Notes: generated by a model not told the origin, from the sequence alone. A stretch of DNA of 64,000 nucleotides from Pomphorhynchus laevis (GCA_012934845.2 WNNJ02002910.1:1-64000); one strand, 5' to 3'. Numbered from the stretch's first letter, positions 44,471 through 56,195 are shown. Translations and numbers: made by a program.

Positions 44471-47400
44471 CCCATGTCACCTTCACTCCCCGGCACCCCT
44501 CGTCCCGTCCCTCATGTCAAGTTTCTCAATAATCTACATCCATTAATCCAAATCACTTCCACTAACCTCCACGACCCTTCCACTCATAACCTTTCCTCTC
44601 ATAGCTTGCTACCCTATTTAATATCCATATCCTCTTTGTCTCTCACTGTCGAACCTACTCCATTTATATCCTCAACTACCAGCTCCGCTATCGTTACCGC
44701 ACCCACTCACGTCACTCGTCATCCTTTACGGAAACACTTTCTTTCTCACGATCGTCGCGTCATCGTCACTAATATCACTCATTCCACGTCCTAATTTATT
44801 TTTTTATCTCCTTAAAGCAAGTCTCGACCATTATGTTTCCGCTTTCAGATCCATCCTCTCGTATTTTGTTCCCGCAGATATCCCATCCTTTTTCAACATC
44901 TCTCATGTCGCATTCAACCGCCTAAACAAATCTTCACAATATAATCCTTCTCAACCCTCTCTCCTGAAAATTGTATTCAATCATCGCTCTCACGCGTCGT
45001 TTGTCCTCTCCCAACGATGTAAACTCATATCCTCTTCAACCAATCGCATTATCCCGATCACACCTCTTCCTAAATCGCTCAACTTTCCTCTGTCTGCATC
45101 GAAAAACGTTGTCGTGCAGAAAACGACGAAACATTTTTCTCCATTTGAAACATCGACGGAAATTTTTAGGTTGTCCACACCCGCTCGAAAATTCGATTGT
45201 GCTTCATCTCCCTATTGTGTCCTCTCCTCTAGCCCCAATCATCACCACACACGGTATCCGCCTAGGCCTTCTCAACACTAGATCTATTCTCCATAAATCC
45301 CATCCATCCTCATTTCTACACCAAACAATCCATCGATCACTTATGCATCTTCGAATCCTGGCACTTACATTCCGACGACCTCCCTATTCGCCGTCGGCTC
45401 TTTGCATGTTGCTCACTAGTCGAATAGGGTCACAGATCAGCTTATCTCTTTCTAAATTCTCTAATCATGGCGACATTGTCGCATTCGACCGTCACCACTC
45501 GCATCTTCGCAAAATCACTCCCACTTTCAGTCCTTGTTATTTTTAATTAATCATTTGATATTATTTTAGTGCGATCACCATGGATCTTGACATTGCATAC
45601 CGTCCTGGTTTATCAGCTCTTACCTCCTTACTTTTTACTGAACTTGCTGACCTCATGTCCCACTGTTCTTTGTCCTTCATCCCTTCACTCGTTCTTGGCG
45701 ACTTCAACATCCGCCTCGACCGCCTCTCTTCCACCGATTCTATCCGGTTCATCAACATTCTATCTAACTACAATTACAAACTCATCTACACTGCCCCCAC
45801 ACATATCCTTGGCGAGGTACTCGACATCATCGCTGTCATTGATCGTTTTGCTGCCTACACCTCACTGTCCATCTCCGATCCTGGTTTATCTGATCACTTT
45901 CTCGTCACTCCTTAATCTCACTTCCAACCACACCCCTCACCTATATACCATTATACGTCGCCCTTTGAGAAATCGTGATCTCTCTCTTCTTTGCTCTGCC
46001 TTACTCAAATCGTCTCTATCCTCTCCCACAATAACATCATCCTCTCCTCACGATCTTGCATTTCTTTTCGACTCTAAACTCACATCCATTCTCGATCTTC
46101 TCTTGTCCTTAAATCCTCAACCTCACCGTCGCTTGCACCGTGCCCATGGTTTGACATCCAATACCAACTCATAAAGCGTCGATTCCGTCATGCTTTGAGA
46201 GTCTAGTTCCGCTCTCTCAGACGTGATATCCGCTCACTCACTCCGTCTCTCCGTTATTTTTATCTTGCTCTTCGACGGTCTCATCTCCATCTACTACGTA
46301 GCAAATGCAACTCCTGGCAACATAAAATCAACACTTAATTAAACTCTAAGTCTCTCTGGCATACTTTTAACTCAATCCTTGCTCTCACCTCTTCGCCGTG
46401 CAACATCAATGCCAATGATTATTCGTCATTTCTCCAGACCAAAGTATCGACGATGCTCTCTCACACCCCGCCTCCATCCCATCCCACTTTCCTTGTCTCG
46501 CATGACGAATCCCTACCGTCTCCTCACCTGCCTTTATGTCCTTAACCAACAAAACCTCACTGCAGAATCCCTACCCACTCCATACTTAAATCCATATTCC
46601 CTTTCCTCATCACATTATTTAACTCGTCCAGCCTCAGTCGTATCTTTCATTTACACAAGAAATCCGCCATCGTTTGTCCCATCTTTAAAAACAATCGCTC
46701 GACCCCTCACACCCTTCTAGCTAATTTCACTCCTCCCTACTCTTTCTAAGCTCTTAAAACGCAACATCTTAATACAGATACACACTTATCTCTTTTTATC
46801 CGACCTGTACCTTTCTTTCCAATCCACTTTCTGCTCTAATCATTCCTCTGAAATCGCCTGCATGAAAGTTTACAACTAACTACTAATTTCTCGTGACATG
46901 GCTCTATATATTGTTGTCATCTCCCTCGATCTCTCCTCCGCCTTCGACATCGTCGACCACTCCATCCTTCTTTCTCGCCTTGTTATGATTACGGATTTTC
47001 TTCCACTTCCATAGCATGGCTTGCCTCATATCTATCCGACCGTTCCTTTTATGTCTGCGGGGTCCCACAAGATTCAGTCCTAGGACCCATGCTTTTCTCT
47101 CTTCTACTTGGCGATCGCTCTCCGTTTATCAAACCTTTCTTCTTTTACGTGATGCAATACGCCGATGACATCCTCATCTATGCTCATACACCCGCACATC
47201 GCATACTGGATATCGCAATTTCTGCCTCCAACTGTATTTCTTCTATCTTCAAACGTTTCTACCATTTTCGTTTCGTTCTAAACCCAGACAAGTCTAAAAT
47301 AATGTGGATCCTCAACCGTCAGCCTAACATATCTCCTCCCCTGTATATTTTGCCTAATCAATCATCATAGTCCACAATCTCTTTTTTAGGTTTCAATTTC

Positions 47401-48078
47401 GATGATCACCTTTCCCTTAAACACTTCGTTTGTGACAAGGTCCGCTCGTCTAACTTAATTCTCCGAGACATCTGCCCTATTTACCCCCTTATCGACTTAT
47501 GTTCTTGTATGTCTTTTCTTTCATCTCTTCTCTTTCTTAATATCGATTACTGCCTCAAATTTTTTCGCCTATTCTCCAAATCCATCATCCTACCCCTACA
47601 ACGCATCAGTAACTCTGCCGTTCAAGCGCATTTACGTCTTAGTGCTCTTTCAACTCCGTCGCTTCTACCACGCATCCACATATCTTGCCCAACCCTTTCG
47701 GCTCACCATCCACATCCGCATTCAACTCCGCCTTCTTCTCGTAACTTTCCGTCTCATCGCTGTCGGCTCCCCATCGTCCATCAACCTTCCTTTCTTAGAC
47801 GACACTCGCTCCACCTCTCTAGTGCTGCGTTCCCGTCATACCTTCTTACTCCACGTTCCCGATTACTCCAACAACGATCGTATTCGATCCTTTCTCGTCG
47901 CCGCCTCACTTGCCTTGAATTAACTCCCTCTCGACGTCCGCCGCGCTCTCTCTCTTTTATCACATTCAAACACATCCTCCGTTCACACCTTCTCGACACA
48001 TGATTTACATTTTTGTTTTGTTGTGGTCATGTAAGCGTGCGCTGGCACGCATTTGCCACGTTAAAATAAATCTTTTTA
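44471..48078 (+). mobile_element. L2-like LINE, longest copy
   Basis: This plus-strand copy of about 3.6 kb covers, in order, an ORF1-like region (44474-44794), endonuclease (about 45170-45920; IRLGLLNTRSI, SFIPSLVLGDFNIRLDR, LSISDPGLSDHFLVT), linker (about 45960-46450), RT (about 46600-47280; SLDLSSAFDIVDHS-like sequence, GVPQDSVLGPML, QYADDILIYAHTP) and C-terminal region to about 47980. It ends with the 3' UTR hairpin (48035-48050) and an A-rich tail. At least a dozen frame changes; the element is old. It gives the reference order for interpreting the truncated and inverted copies. Confidence 0.8.
45569..45915 (+). pseudogene. L2-like endonuclease segment
   Basis: An open segment of the APE-type endonuclease: DLDIAYRPGLSALTSL, LVLGDFNIRLDRLSSTDSIR and THILGEVLDIIAV ending in DPGLSDHFLV. 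GDFN and SDH catalytic motifs are intact here. The flanking endonuclease parts are in other frames. A minus-strand relative is at 9419-9976. Confidence 0.7.
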
Positions 48079-48750
48079 AAAGCGATTGTCAATTAAAATG
48101 TTAACATTTAACTTGCTATTATTTATTGTTGCAAAGAAATTGCCCACAACTGGTGTCTCCTGTCTAAACTTTTTGTCATGAATTCGCTACCGCATCGGCA
48201 ATTCACAACTTTAAAAATTGGTATTTACAAATTGAATTTGTTAGCGCGGAAATTATGCATATCTCCTAGCAGTCATATTTTAATTTAATTTTAGCGCATT
48301 TTAATCAATTTAATTGAACTCGTAAGCCTATTTTCTTATTCGATATGTACACTTCGTTATATTTCAAAGACAAATTCACATAGGGATAATTATTTTAAAA
48401 CCCACTACGTAACTATGATTATTTTAGATATATGAAATCGTTGTTCTTGTTTGGTTGTCCATAACATCACCATTATCAACTGCTAAATCCTAGCAAATAT
48501 ACTTTCTTTTGTTTAGCTGAAAGTATCACATTTAAATGTTTGCTTTCAATATCCGAATTGTACTTGAGAATACGCAGTTACGACGTTAATAATACTTTAT
48601 ACACAATTGTAGAAATTCATTTATATAGACGATATTATAATCAAGTCTTATAATCGGGTTATAAAGTGAGACCTAACAAAAAATTAATTGTTGCTGGAGT
48701 TTCGTCATATTTTGCTAATACTAGGGATGATAGTCAATATTGTTATTAGT

Positions 48751-49270
48751 AAATTTTGGTAAAAATATATTGTTGCTGGATTTACGTCATATTTCACCAA
48801 TACGTGAGTTAATAATTTTATTTCAAAACGATAAAGTGAAAATTACAAAAGCCATTGAATGCATTGTTTTTATACAGGATTTCTTAAATATTTAATATAT
48901 ATTATATTTATATTGAAAAAATATATATCGAAATTTGTAATATAATATATAATATATTATATATTAAATATTAGTATAATATATAATATATATTATTAAT
49001 ATATATTAATATAATATATATAATATATAATATATATTGTTATATATTATATTTATAATATTTATATTATAAATATTTCAATATAGAAATATTGTTTTAA
49101 GCAAACGGTGTTGAAAAATAGTTTTTAACAAAAAAAATATTTTTTACCAAATTTTAGTAAAAATAGATTGTTGCTGGAGTTTCGTCATATTTAACTAATA
49201 CGTGTTGTACTAATTTTATTTCAAAACGATAAAGTGAAAATTACAAAAGCCATTGAATACATTGATTTTA
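48751..49270 (+). repeat. Two 120 bp direct repeats
   Basis: 48751-48872 and 49150-49270 share TTGTTGCTGGA, CGTCATATTT, ATAAAGTGAAAATTACAAAA and GCCATTGAAT in the same order at about 90 percent identity. A third partial match (TTGTTGCTGGAGTTTCGTCA) is at 48688-48720. The 280 bp between the two full copies is mostly the TA-rich block. Confidence 0.8.
48885..49085. repeat. TA-rich low-complexity block
   Basis: About 200 bp of nearly pure TATA/ATATTA sequence; similar blocks recur at 59278-59410 and 60150-60420 in the UBR5 intron. Confidence 0.85.
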
Positions 49271-49289
49271 AAAAATTTATGAAATATTG

Positions 49290-49550
49290 TTTTAAGCGAA
49301 ATTGGTTGAAATTTTGTTTCTATTTATATTGTTTCTATTTATATTTTTCTATTTATATTTTTTTATTGTTGAAATAATTTTTTAACCAAATTTTCAACCA
49401 AAAATATGTTTCAATTGAATTTTATTTAAATTTTGTTTTTAACTAAATTCTGTTGAAATATTGCTCTGAACAAAATCTGGTTGAAATATAGCTTTTACTA
49501 AATTTCGTTGAAATTTTGTTTTTAGTCAAATTTTGTTGAATAATTTAAAT
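49290..49550. repeat. Degenerate tandem array, unit about GTTGAAATTTTGTTTTTA
   Basis: Six to eight irregular repeats built from GTTGAAAT(A/T)TTG and TTTTAACCAAATTTT. Unit length drifts around 28-32 bp. Old minisatellite. Confidence 0.65.
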
Positions 49551-49933
49551 TATAATCTAAAATGGAATATGATTATGGGTATATGTGTAATAATTGTAGA
49601 AATGTAGAATAATTTAAAATACCAAAAATTAAAATTTTTGTCTGAAATTTCATTTAAATAAATATTATTTTAAGAAATATTATTTAATCACAATTTAAGA
49701 AATATTATTTTAATTTTTTATAAAGTGATTTTGTTGAAATAACTACAGCGTAGAAAATAAAAAATGTTTCATACAAATACGATCCGTATTTGCATGTATT
49801 TGTATAACTACAGGGTAGAAAATTAAAAGCTTTTTTTTACAAATATGTGCATTGAAGATAATAAATGCGTTTTGTTGTATTTATACAGATTGTTCCTGAA
49901 AATCTCTACCCTGTTTGTCCAACATAACGTGTC

Positions 49934-50000
49934 ATGAATCTCTAAATTCACTTGAATCTCTAAATTCAAATACACTAATACACTTGAATCTCTAAATTCA
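49934..50000. repeat. 18 bp repeat CTTGAATCTCTAAATTCA
   Basis: Three copies at 49934-49950 (first bases diverged), 49951-49968 and 49983-50000. Confidence 0.85.
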
Positions 50001-50279
50001 AATTTTTATTTCCGTTTATTTTGTACAGAAACGTTCTAGGTAAAAGAAGGCCCTTAATGGAAATGACCTTCGCAATGTTACATAAAAATGTTGGAGAATA
50101 TCATATTCTATGGCCTGGGCCCTATTTACTAAATCTAATTGTCAAAACTTACGAGCTATAAGTCACAAGCTTTTATTCAAATGTAATAATAAGGAATTTC
50201 TTAAATAAATAACTAACAACCACTAAAAAATACGAATAGAGACATTAGAAAAAACAACTGCAGTTCAGATAAGACAACT

Positions 50280-52085
50280 CATAACAGCATTTAGTCTTCA
50301 TAATGATATCACGCCCTCAGGTCCAGCGGGATCTGAGCCCTCCAGCCAATCCAACACACCGCTCTTCGACTGAACCACCCGGGGTCTATCACCCCCCGAA
50401 GAGTCCAATCGAGGCGGACTATGCTCAGTAATCGCGAGATGAGGAGCTTGAGAAACCTTAGTCTTTACTCTGGGGGACGTCCTCTCGAAAAGAAGACTAA
50501 TCTCGACATAGCCCAAGTACCCAGAGGCGCACTTGAGTTTTACCATTCCACGACAGATAGTGAGCCCGTTTCAGGGCCCACCTAGCTTTCTTTAAGATAC
50601 GTTTAAGTCTATCCAGGTCAGCTTTCGCCGAGCAGTTCACCGTAACAGTGAACCCCAGATATTTTACTCGACTTGTAAAGGTAGGTAGTGGTTGATTAGT
50701 CAATATGGAAGATAGAGCTGAGAGTGCTAGTCTCTTTAATTTTTTCTTTGTCGCAGGGGTGCCATGAAATACAACTACCTGAGATTTGGATGAATTTAAA
50801 ATAAGATTGGATGAGGTCAGCTGGTCTGTTAATCTTAAAAAGAAACGGCTGATGTCTGATGCGACATCTTTACACCTGCGTCCAGAGAACAAGGCCGTGG
50901 GATCATCAGCGTATGCCACTAGATGTTGATCACGTTTAAAGTTCTTGAATTGTACAATGGAGGCAGCAAGATATAAGATAGGAGAAAGCGGGGATCCTTG
51001 AGGCACACCCGTAATAGGGTAGAACTGACACGCATCAGGGTTGTCTTCATAGTAGAACCGCTTGGTATACAGTAATATCTCCACCCTGTTAACAATTCTC
51101 GCAGAAAACCCGAGGGACCTGAGATAGGATATAATAAAGGGAATGGAAATGCGGTCAAATGCAGCAGAAAAGTCAAGGAAAACAGCCACAGCTAGTTGAT
51201 GGCTATTATCTCTACAAAACTGGTGCACTTCACCAATTGCTGAATGAACCGAGCGTCCTTTAACAAACCCATGAAAACTCAGTGGGATCAATTTACACCT
51301 ACTTAAATGGTCGCGGATTCTACGCGCAAGCGCTTTTTCGTAGATGGAGATAAGGGAGTTTTGAATCGAAATGAGACGCCAATCGTTAGGACATGAAACC
51401 GGACTACGCTTTGGTAAAAAAATTCTACGACTAATATTGATGCCGGCTACATCGGATGGTGAGGCTAAAAGCATTGTGACGGCCACTTCTCTTCTTCGAT
51501 CGACTGTCAAAAGCTGACAGACCCGATAAGATAGTCGAGCGACGGATTTAGAGGTGCCCGGAAGTGGCCCCTAGGAGTTAAAGATATCTGTGACAGAGAA
51601 GTCCCTGCTCTCGAAATCACCCCAAGGCGGGATTGATTTGGGGTGATTGAGTGGCTCCATAATTATGTAGGGATAGTGACTCGTTCAAAACATTATCAAG
51701 GCCTATACTACCAATCCAGCCTAAAACTCTATCCTTCCAACATACAAACTTCTTGAATATCTTCCAGAAGGAAGACTGAGAAGGGTTAAGGTGAGCAATG
51801 CTCGCCTTATCCCTGCTCAGCTGAAACCTATATCTAGTGTTTCAGTATTCATTCGAAAGGGCCTGCCTGGCGGAAATAGAGACATTGGGAAGGTGTAGCA
51901 TGTTAGCCAGAACCTTGAGTTTTGTTGGAGTGGGATTGTAAATACGACCTTTATAGGTAGTCGAAAGAAACGCGGTAGCTTGCGATGAGAGGTAGGAATT
52001 AAATTCGGTCAAACTCTCATTACCAATTCTGGGGAAGAGTAGGATAGCCGCCCGAAAGAAAGCCACTCTGATGGGATCAAAGTGA
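50280..52085 (-). mobile_element. Non-LTR retrotransposon of another lineage (family G)
   Basis: The minus strand carries a linker (52066-51842; [20 protein letters not shown]) and an open 337-codon RT region (50497-51510). RT motifs are PNDWRLISIQNSLISIYEKALARR (block 1), FHGFVKGRSVHSAI, VFLDFSAAFDRIS, ITGVPQGSPLSPILY and LVAYADDPTAL. The SPLSP in the GVPQG block and the ISIQNSLI start set it apart from the CR1 and L2 copies. Stops lie between linker and RT. A second piece of the same family is at 59415-59690. The endonuclease type cannot be determined because the 5' end is missing. Confidence 0.75.
50497..51510 (-). pseudogene. LINE family G reverse transcriptase
   Basis: 337 open codons with all RT catalytic aspartates (DFSAAFD, YADD). 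It ends at RLWVLGLCRD, after which an overlapping frame reads on to 50298, so a frameshift near 50540 is likely. No start is assigned because the frame is a continuation of a longer ORF. Confidence 0.75.
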
Positions 52086-52122
52086 AACCTCCTTATTCAA
52101 ATGTCGCTAGTTTTATACCGCA

Positions 52123-52211
52123 AAAGCGACGAACACTTTTAAAGCGACGAACACTTTTAGAGCGACGAACACTTTAAAGCGACGGACACTTTTAAAGCGA
52201 CAAACACTTTC
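52123..52211 (-). repeat. 18 bp minisatellite, five units
   Basis: Units AAAGCGACGAACACTTTT at 52123-52140, 52141-52158, 52159-52175 (17 bp), 52176-52193 and 52194-52211, with one to three changes each. It lies between two LINEs facing away from each other. Confidence 0.95.
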
Positions 52212-52299
52212 AAAATAAAGGAATTGTTTGTTTTTCATAAACCACGAATCCAACGAAAATATTTTTTAAAACGTAAAATTTTGACTTTTTTATTATTTG

Positions 52300-55050
52300 A
52301 TAATAAATAATTAAAAACTCAATCGTTTCGCCTTAACGCATCAAGCCATCTTCGGGTACACGGACCTGTGAACTTGCGCTGCTCAGGATCAGGACAGCTA
52401 CCGACAGCCAGCTCTCACAACGTTATCGCATCAACTGACATAATACCTGAGTTTTTAGACGCCAACGAGAACACCTCGAAGACATCGTTTCAGTTTGAAA
52501 AGATAGACATCTCTTTTGATTTTAATGCTGCGAAAATCAAAAGAGATCCTTCGAGCTTCTTCATAGGGTTTGGATGAAACCAGTTCACACGATCAAGCAC
52601 ATTCCTTGGAATCTTCGCCGCCGGGTTGCCAATGTTTTTCTTCTTTAATTCCAGAGGCATTGTGCTCAAATTCATCCCACGATTGGGATCGTTTGCTGTG
52701 CTTTCTGAAGCTATGCCTACAGACTTCCTCATGTCGACACCATGCCGGAGACAACACTAGATCTTATATTAACGCGCTTATATACAAATTCGAAAATAGA
52801 AGAGAGCGTGATTGCCTTTCCTCTTCGGGGTTTCGATCATCCAGGAAATTCAGAGGAACTAATGATAAGAAAAATTAATTTATGGAAGTCATCGAATTGG
52901 CAAGAAATGGCAATTTCGGAAAGGCGATGCGCCGCCTTACGTCGAATAATGCATGCGAATTTTCAGAATCTTTGCGCGGAAGACTGACAGAGCTTCACCC
53001 CTTACATGATGTTCTCCAAAGTCCTGGACAACCATCTTTGAGTACCCCCTTGTCGGTTGACTCAGACATAGTTGAGGCCGCAGTATCATCATTCCTATCC
53101 TCTTCCTCTCCTGGCTGTTTAGGTTTGAGGGCAGAACATATTCGAGTTCTGCATGGAGGGATCCGCCCCATTGCCATTGGGGAGATATTACGTCGTCTTT
53201 GCGCTAAGTGCATTTGCTCCAAACTGCGACAGCGATTTGCCGAATCCCTCCATCCGCACTAGCTCGGTGTAGTGACGCCAAACGGAATGGAACAGATAGT
53301 ACATCAAGCACGTCGGCTACAACAACTTCATGATCAAGATGTTAATTGGGTTTGGGCTAAAATCGACTTGACTAACGCTTTTAATACGCTGAACCGGAAT
53401 TCCTTCGTCAACGCGATCAAAAAGAATTTTCCAGAAATTAGTCGATGGACATCATGGTGCTACGGCACTACCTCGAGCCTTCGGTTCGGTAGCCTGAAAC
53501 CTCTTCAGTTTCGAAGAGGGTTACAAAAAGAAGATCCTCTTGGTCCAGTTCTATTTTGCCTGGCGATTGATCCGATTGTGGTCCAGATATCGGAGATTGA
53601 AGGTATCAGCTTAAATAGGTGGTATCTCGACGACGGAATAATCGGCGGTACTCCTGTGGCGGTGGGCGAGGCTCTGCCTCGTCTTGCTTCTAATTTTTCT
53701 GCGATTGGACTGTCTATTAATTGGAAAAAGACCGAAGTAATTGGTAGGGCAGACAAGGTCGACTTGATAAAGAACAGATGCCCATATATCACATTGGTCA
53801 ACACCACAAAAAACTTTACAATTCTCGGAAGTCCCATCGGGTCTTAGGAACATTGTTCGGGATACCTTGTCGATGTTGTTCTACCATCCCTGCGTCAAAC
53901 TCTGGACTCGCTCGAAAATCTCCCTGACCCACAAGTTGCATTCATTCTGCTTCGTAGCTGCGCATCCGCTCCACGGGTAAACAAACCATTTACCCGTGGG
54001 CGTGGATGCAAGCTTGCTTACTGTTGAAGATGGGAGGAATGGGCCTTCGAAGCTGCTTCCAACACTCTCAGGCAGCTTTCCTGTCCAGTGTAGACACTGT
54101 CGCTAGCCAATTAAACCTTGACCCTATAACTTTCCCTGGGTACGAATTCGTTAAATCTATTATTCCGCAACATGTAGGAACTCCGCAAACAAATCAACGA
54201 GGATTATCTTGTCACATTGACGTAGTGTCGCGCCGCAGGCTATTAGAGAATGCCGATCGCTTCAATACTGCCCGATTATTGACAGTTTCATGCCCACACG
54301 CGTGTGCTTGGTTACAAACCGTCCTATCAAAGCCACACATATGAACTTGGCACCAAATGAATTTGCTGTGCTACTACATCTTTGGTTAGGGATGTCTCTC
54401 TGCAACAGTGATTATCGATGCAAACGCTGCCTTAGAATGACAGACAAATTCGGCTTCCACACCCTAACATGTCAGTTTGGAGGCCACCCTGGAATTCGAC
54501 ATGATAGCTTGAGGGATACGGTCTTTCAAGCAGCGGTTTCTGCTTGATTGAGGGTGGCAAAGGAGGTACCCAACCTAGTTCGTGGTTTGCGAGAGAGACT
54601 GTCAGACATTCTATTTTATAAGGACCCTCCTTTAGCAGTTGATTTTGCTGTAACTAACCCACATCAAAATGCTTATATTTCCTTGGCTTCTGAGATCCCT
54701 CGCTATGCCGCAAGCAAGTATGCCACCTGTGTCAAGGAAAGGAAATATAGACGCAAAATAGAGGAGAATGGATACAGTTTTACGGCAGCAGTTGTTGAAA
54801 CATACGGAGGATGGAACCCCCAAGGGGAAAAGCTATTTCATTTTATTGCTCGTTCTATGTCATGTAGAAACGGTACCCCCGTATTGCAGCACAGCGGGTC
54901 AGTTATTTCAGCGCGTGTCCGTCGCACTGATGAGAGGAAATGCAAAAGCGATCCTCAAAAGTCTTGACGAGATGGGCCAACCCTTACTAGAGGAAAGTCT
55001 TGGATATTGTGACGACCCATCTCCGCGACTTTTTTCTATGAGTAACCTTA
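52300..55050 (+). mobile_element. Non-LTR retrotransposon with RLE-type C-terminus
   Basis: In order the element has an upstream region with AMRRLTSNNACEFSESLRGRL and LGLRAEHIRVLH (52882-53262), RT (53272-53847; KIDLTNAFNTLNR, LQKEDPLGPVLFCLAIDP, WYLDDGIIGG) and a C-terminal part (54006-54960). The last shows CKRCLRMTD...FHTLTCQFGGHPGIRHDSLRD, a C-x2-C...H-x4-C-type zinc motif, then LAVDFAVTNP and VVETYGGW. The zinc motif followed by a PD-(D/E)xK-like segment fits a restriction-like endonuclease LINE and not an APE LINE. LFQRVSVALMRGNAKAIL close to the usual ORF end is in a shifted frame that runs on into the ubiquilin-like sequence. The frames are broken in several places. Confidence 0.7.
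53272..53847 (+). pseudogene. RLE-type LINE reverse transcriptase segment
   Basis: 191 open codons with the first catalytic Asp in KIDLTNAFN and the second pair in YLDDG. The usual GVQQGDPLGP is degraded to GLQKEDPLGP. The frame ends at SPIGS; upstream sequence in 52882-53262 is in a different frame. Confidence 0.7.
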
Positions 55051-56195
55051 CACTGCCCGAGGCCCAGTCAGTTGAGGTAGTTCATGACTCCAATATTCGG
55101 ACAGCTTCCGTCGTCAAAGATGACCATTCTAAGGTTGACACGCCTGTCTTGCAACTCATGCCTCCACGACGATCTTCGGCATATCACTCAACATCTAAAC
55201 AATCAAATAATGCTTCTTTGTCACTTCAGCAATCACTAACAATTAAAGAGGGGTTGATATCGCATCAACCGAATATTGATCAACATACCGATGGAACTGC
55301 AACATTATCCAGATTACCACTTGAACCATTTTCGAGCCTTCTATTTGGAAATTCAAATTTAACTGAAATACAACAAAATATTTTTGGCACTATTCAGACT
55401 AATCCACATGCAATTCAAAACCTTCTAAGTAATAATTTGGCTCAAAGACTTATGAGTAATCCAGCATTGCTTAGTTCAATTAAGCTTAACAATCTACGAA
55501 TGCAAAGAGTGACGGAGCAGAACCACGAGGTTTCACAATTCGTTAACAATCCGAATTTAATGTGTCAAACAATGGAAATGATCCGTATTCCTACAACTAT
55601 ACAGGAGATTACGATAAACCATGATACAGCCCTGGTTAACCTTGAGAGTTTACCGAGTGGATATAATGTTCGACAGAGAATTTATCGCGATTTTCAAGAA
55701 ACAATGCTTAATTTGCCGTTTAATTTAGTCGATTCGTCTAGATCATATGTAACTAATACAAACCGTTTAGAGTCGCCTTTGTAATCTACGTCAAGCGAAA
55801 ACACTAATCGGTATTCTACGATGAACCCTCAACAATTATTATTAGTCGCTGCTGAAAATCCTCGTGTGTTAATCGACATGTTGCGGGCATCCAGTTTTTA
55901 CCCAAATATGGATAATTCTATCCGCGATCCTGGTATTCTACTTAATCTGCTGCGTACATATGAATTTATACAGGACGAAAGACAAAGAGAACAAGTACAT
56001 CGTAAATCTTTTTCGCACACTCCAGACTAATCCAAATGCAATTCAAAATCTTCTAAGTAATAATTTGGCTCAAGGACTTATGAGTAATCCTGCATTGCTT
56101 AGTTCAATTAAGCTTAACAATCCTCAAATGCAAAGAGTGAGGGAGCAGAACCACGAGGTTTCACAATTCGTTGATAATAAATTAATTCTTTAAAT
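55051..56195 (+). pseudogene. Ubiquilin-like sequence (STI1 region), fused and truncated
   Basis: Ubiquilins carry ubiquitinated clients to the proteasome and have the order UBL, STI1 repeats, UBA. Only the STI1 part is present: SNLTEIQQNIFGTIQTNP, LAQRLMSNPALLSSI, FVNNPNLMCQTMEM, and LVNLESLPSGYNVRQRIYRD, which matches the very conserved ALSNLESIPGGYNALRRMY of ubiquilins. A TAA at 55782-55784 interrupts the frame, which then continues as NPQQLLLVAAENPRVLIDML, like the second STI1 region, to about 56030. A 150 bp segment (55395-55544) is repeated at 56023-56172 with eight differences. Neither UBL nor UBA is found. The frame is continuous with LINE sequence upstream. A gene fragment or chimera; most likely dead. 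Confidence 0.75.
55395..56172 (+). repeat. 150 bp direct repeat within the ubiquilin-like region
   Basis: 55395-55544 and 56023-56172 are gap-free and about 95 percent identical, 628 bp apart. The downstream copy reads LNNPQMQRV, closer to the ubiquilin NPQMQ consensus than LNNLRMQRV of the upstream copy, so the downstream copy keeps the older state at that site. Confidence 0.9.

Larger units (their letters stand above)
48079..50279. other. Gene-free AT-rich intergenic region
   Basis: No gene or recognisable element over 2.2 kb. It holds a TA-rich block, two 120 bp direct repeats, a degenerate GTTGAAATTTTG array and a short 18 bp repeat, listed separately. Confidence 0.7.

Noticed and set aside
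49934-50000. CRISPR-like short spaced repeats
   Set aside because: Only three copies with irregular spacing in a eukaryotic intergenic region; a simple tandem repeat explains them.
54768-55784. A complete functional ubiquilin gene
   Set aside because: The UBL and UBA domains are absent, the upstream half is LINE sequence and the downstream part is interrupted and duplicated.
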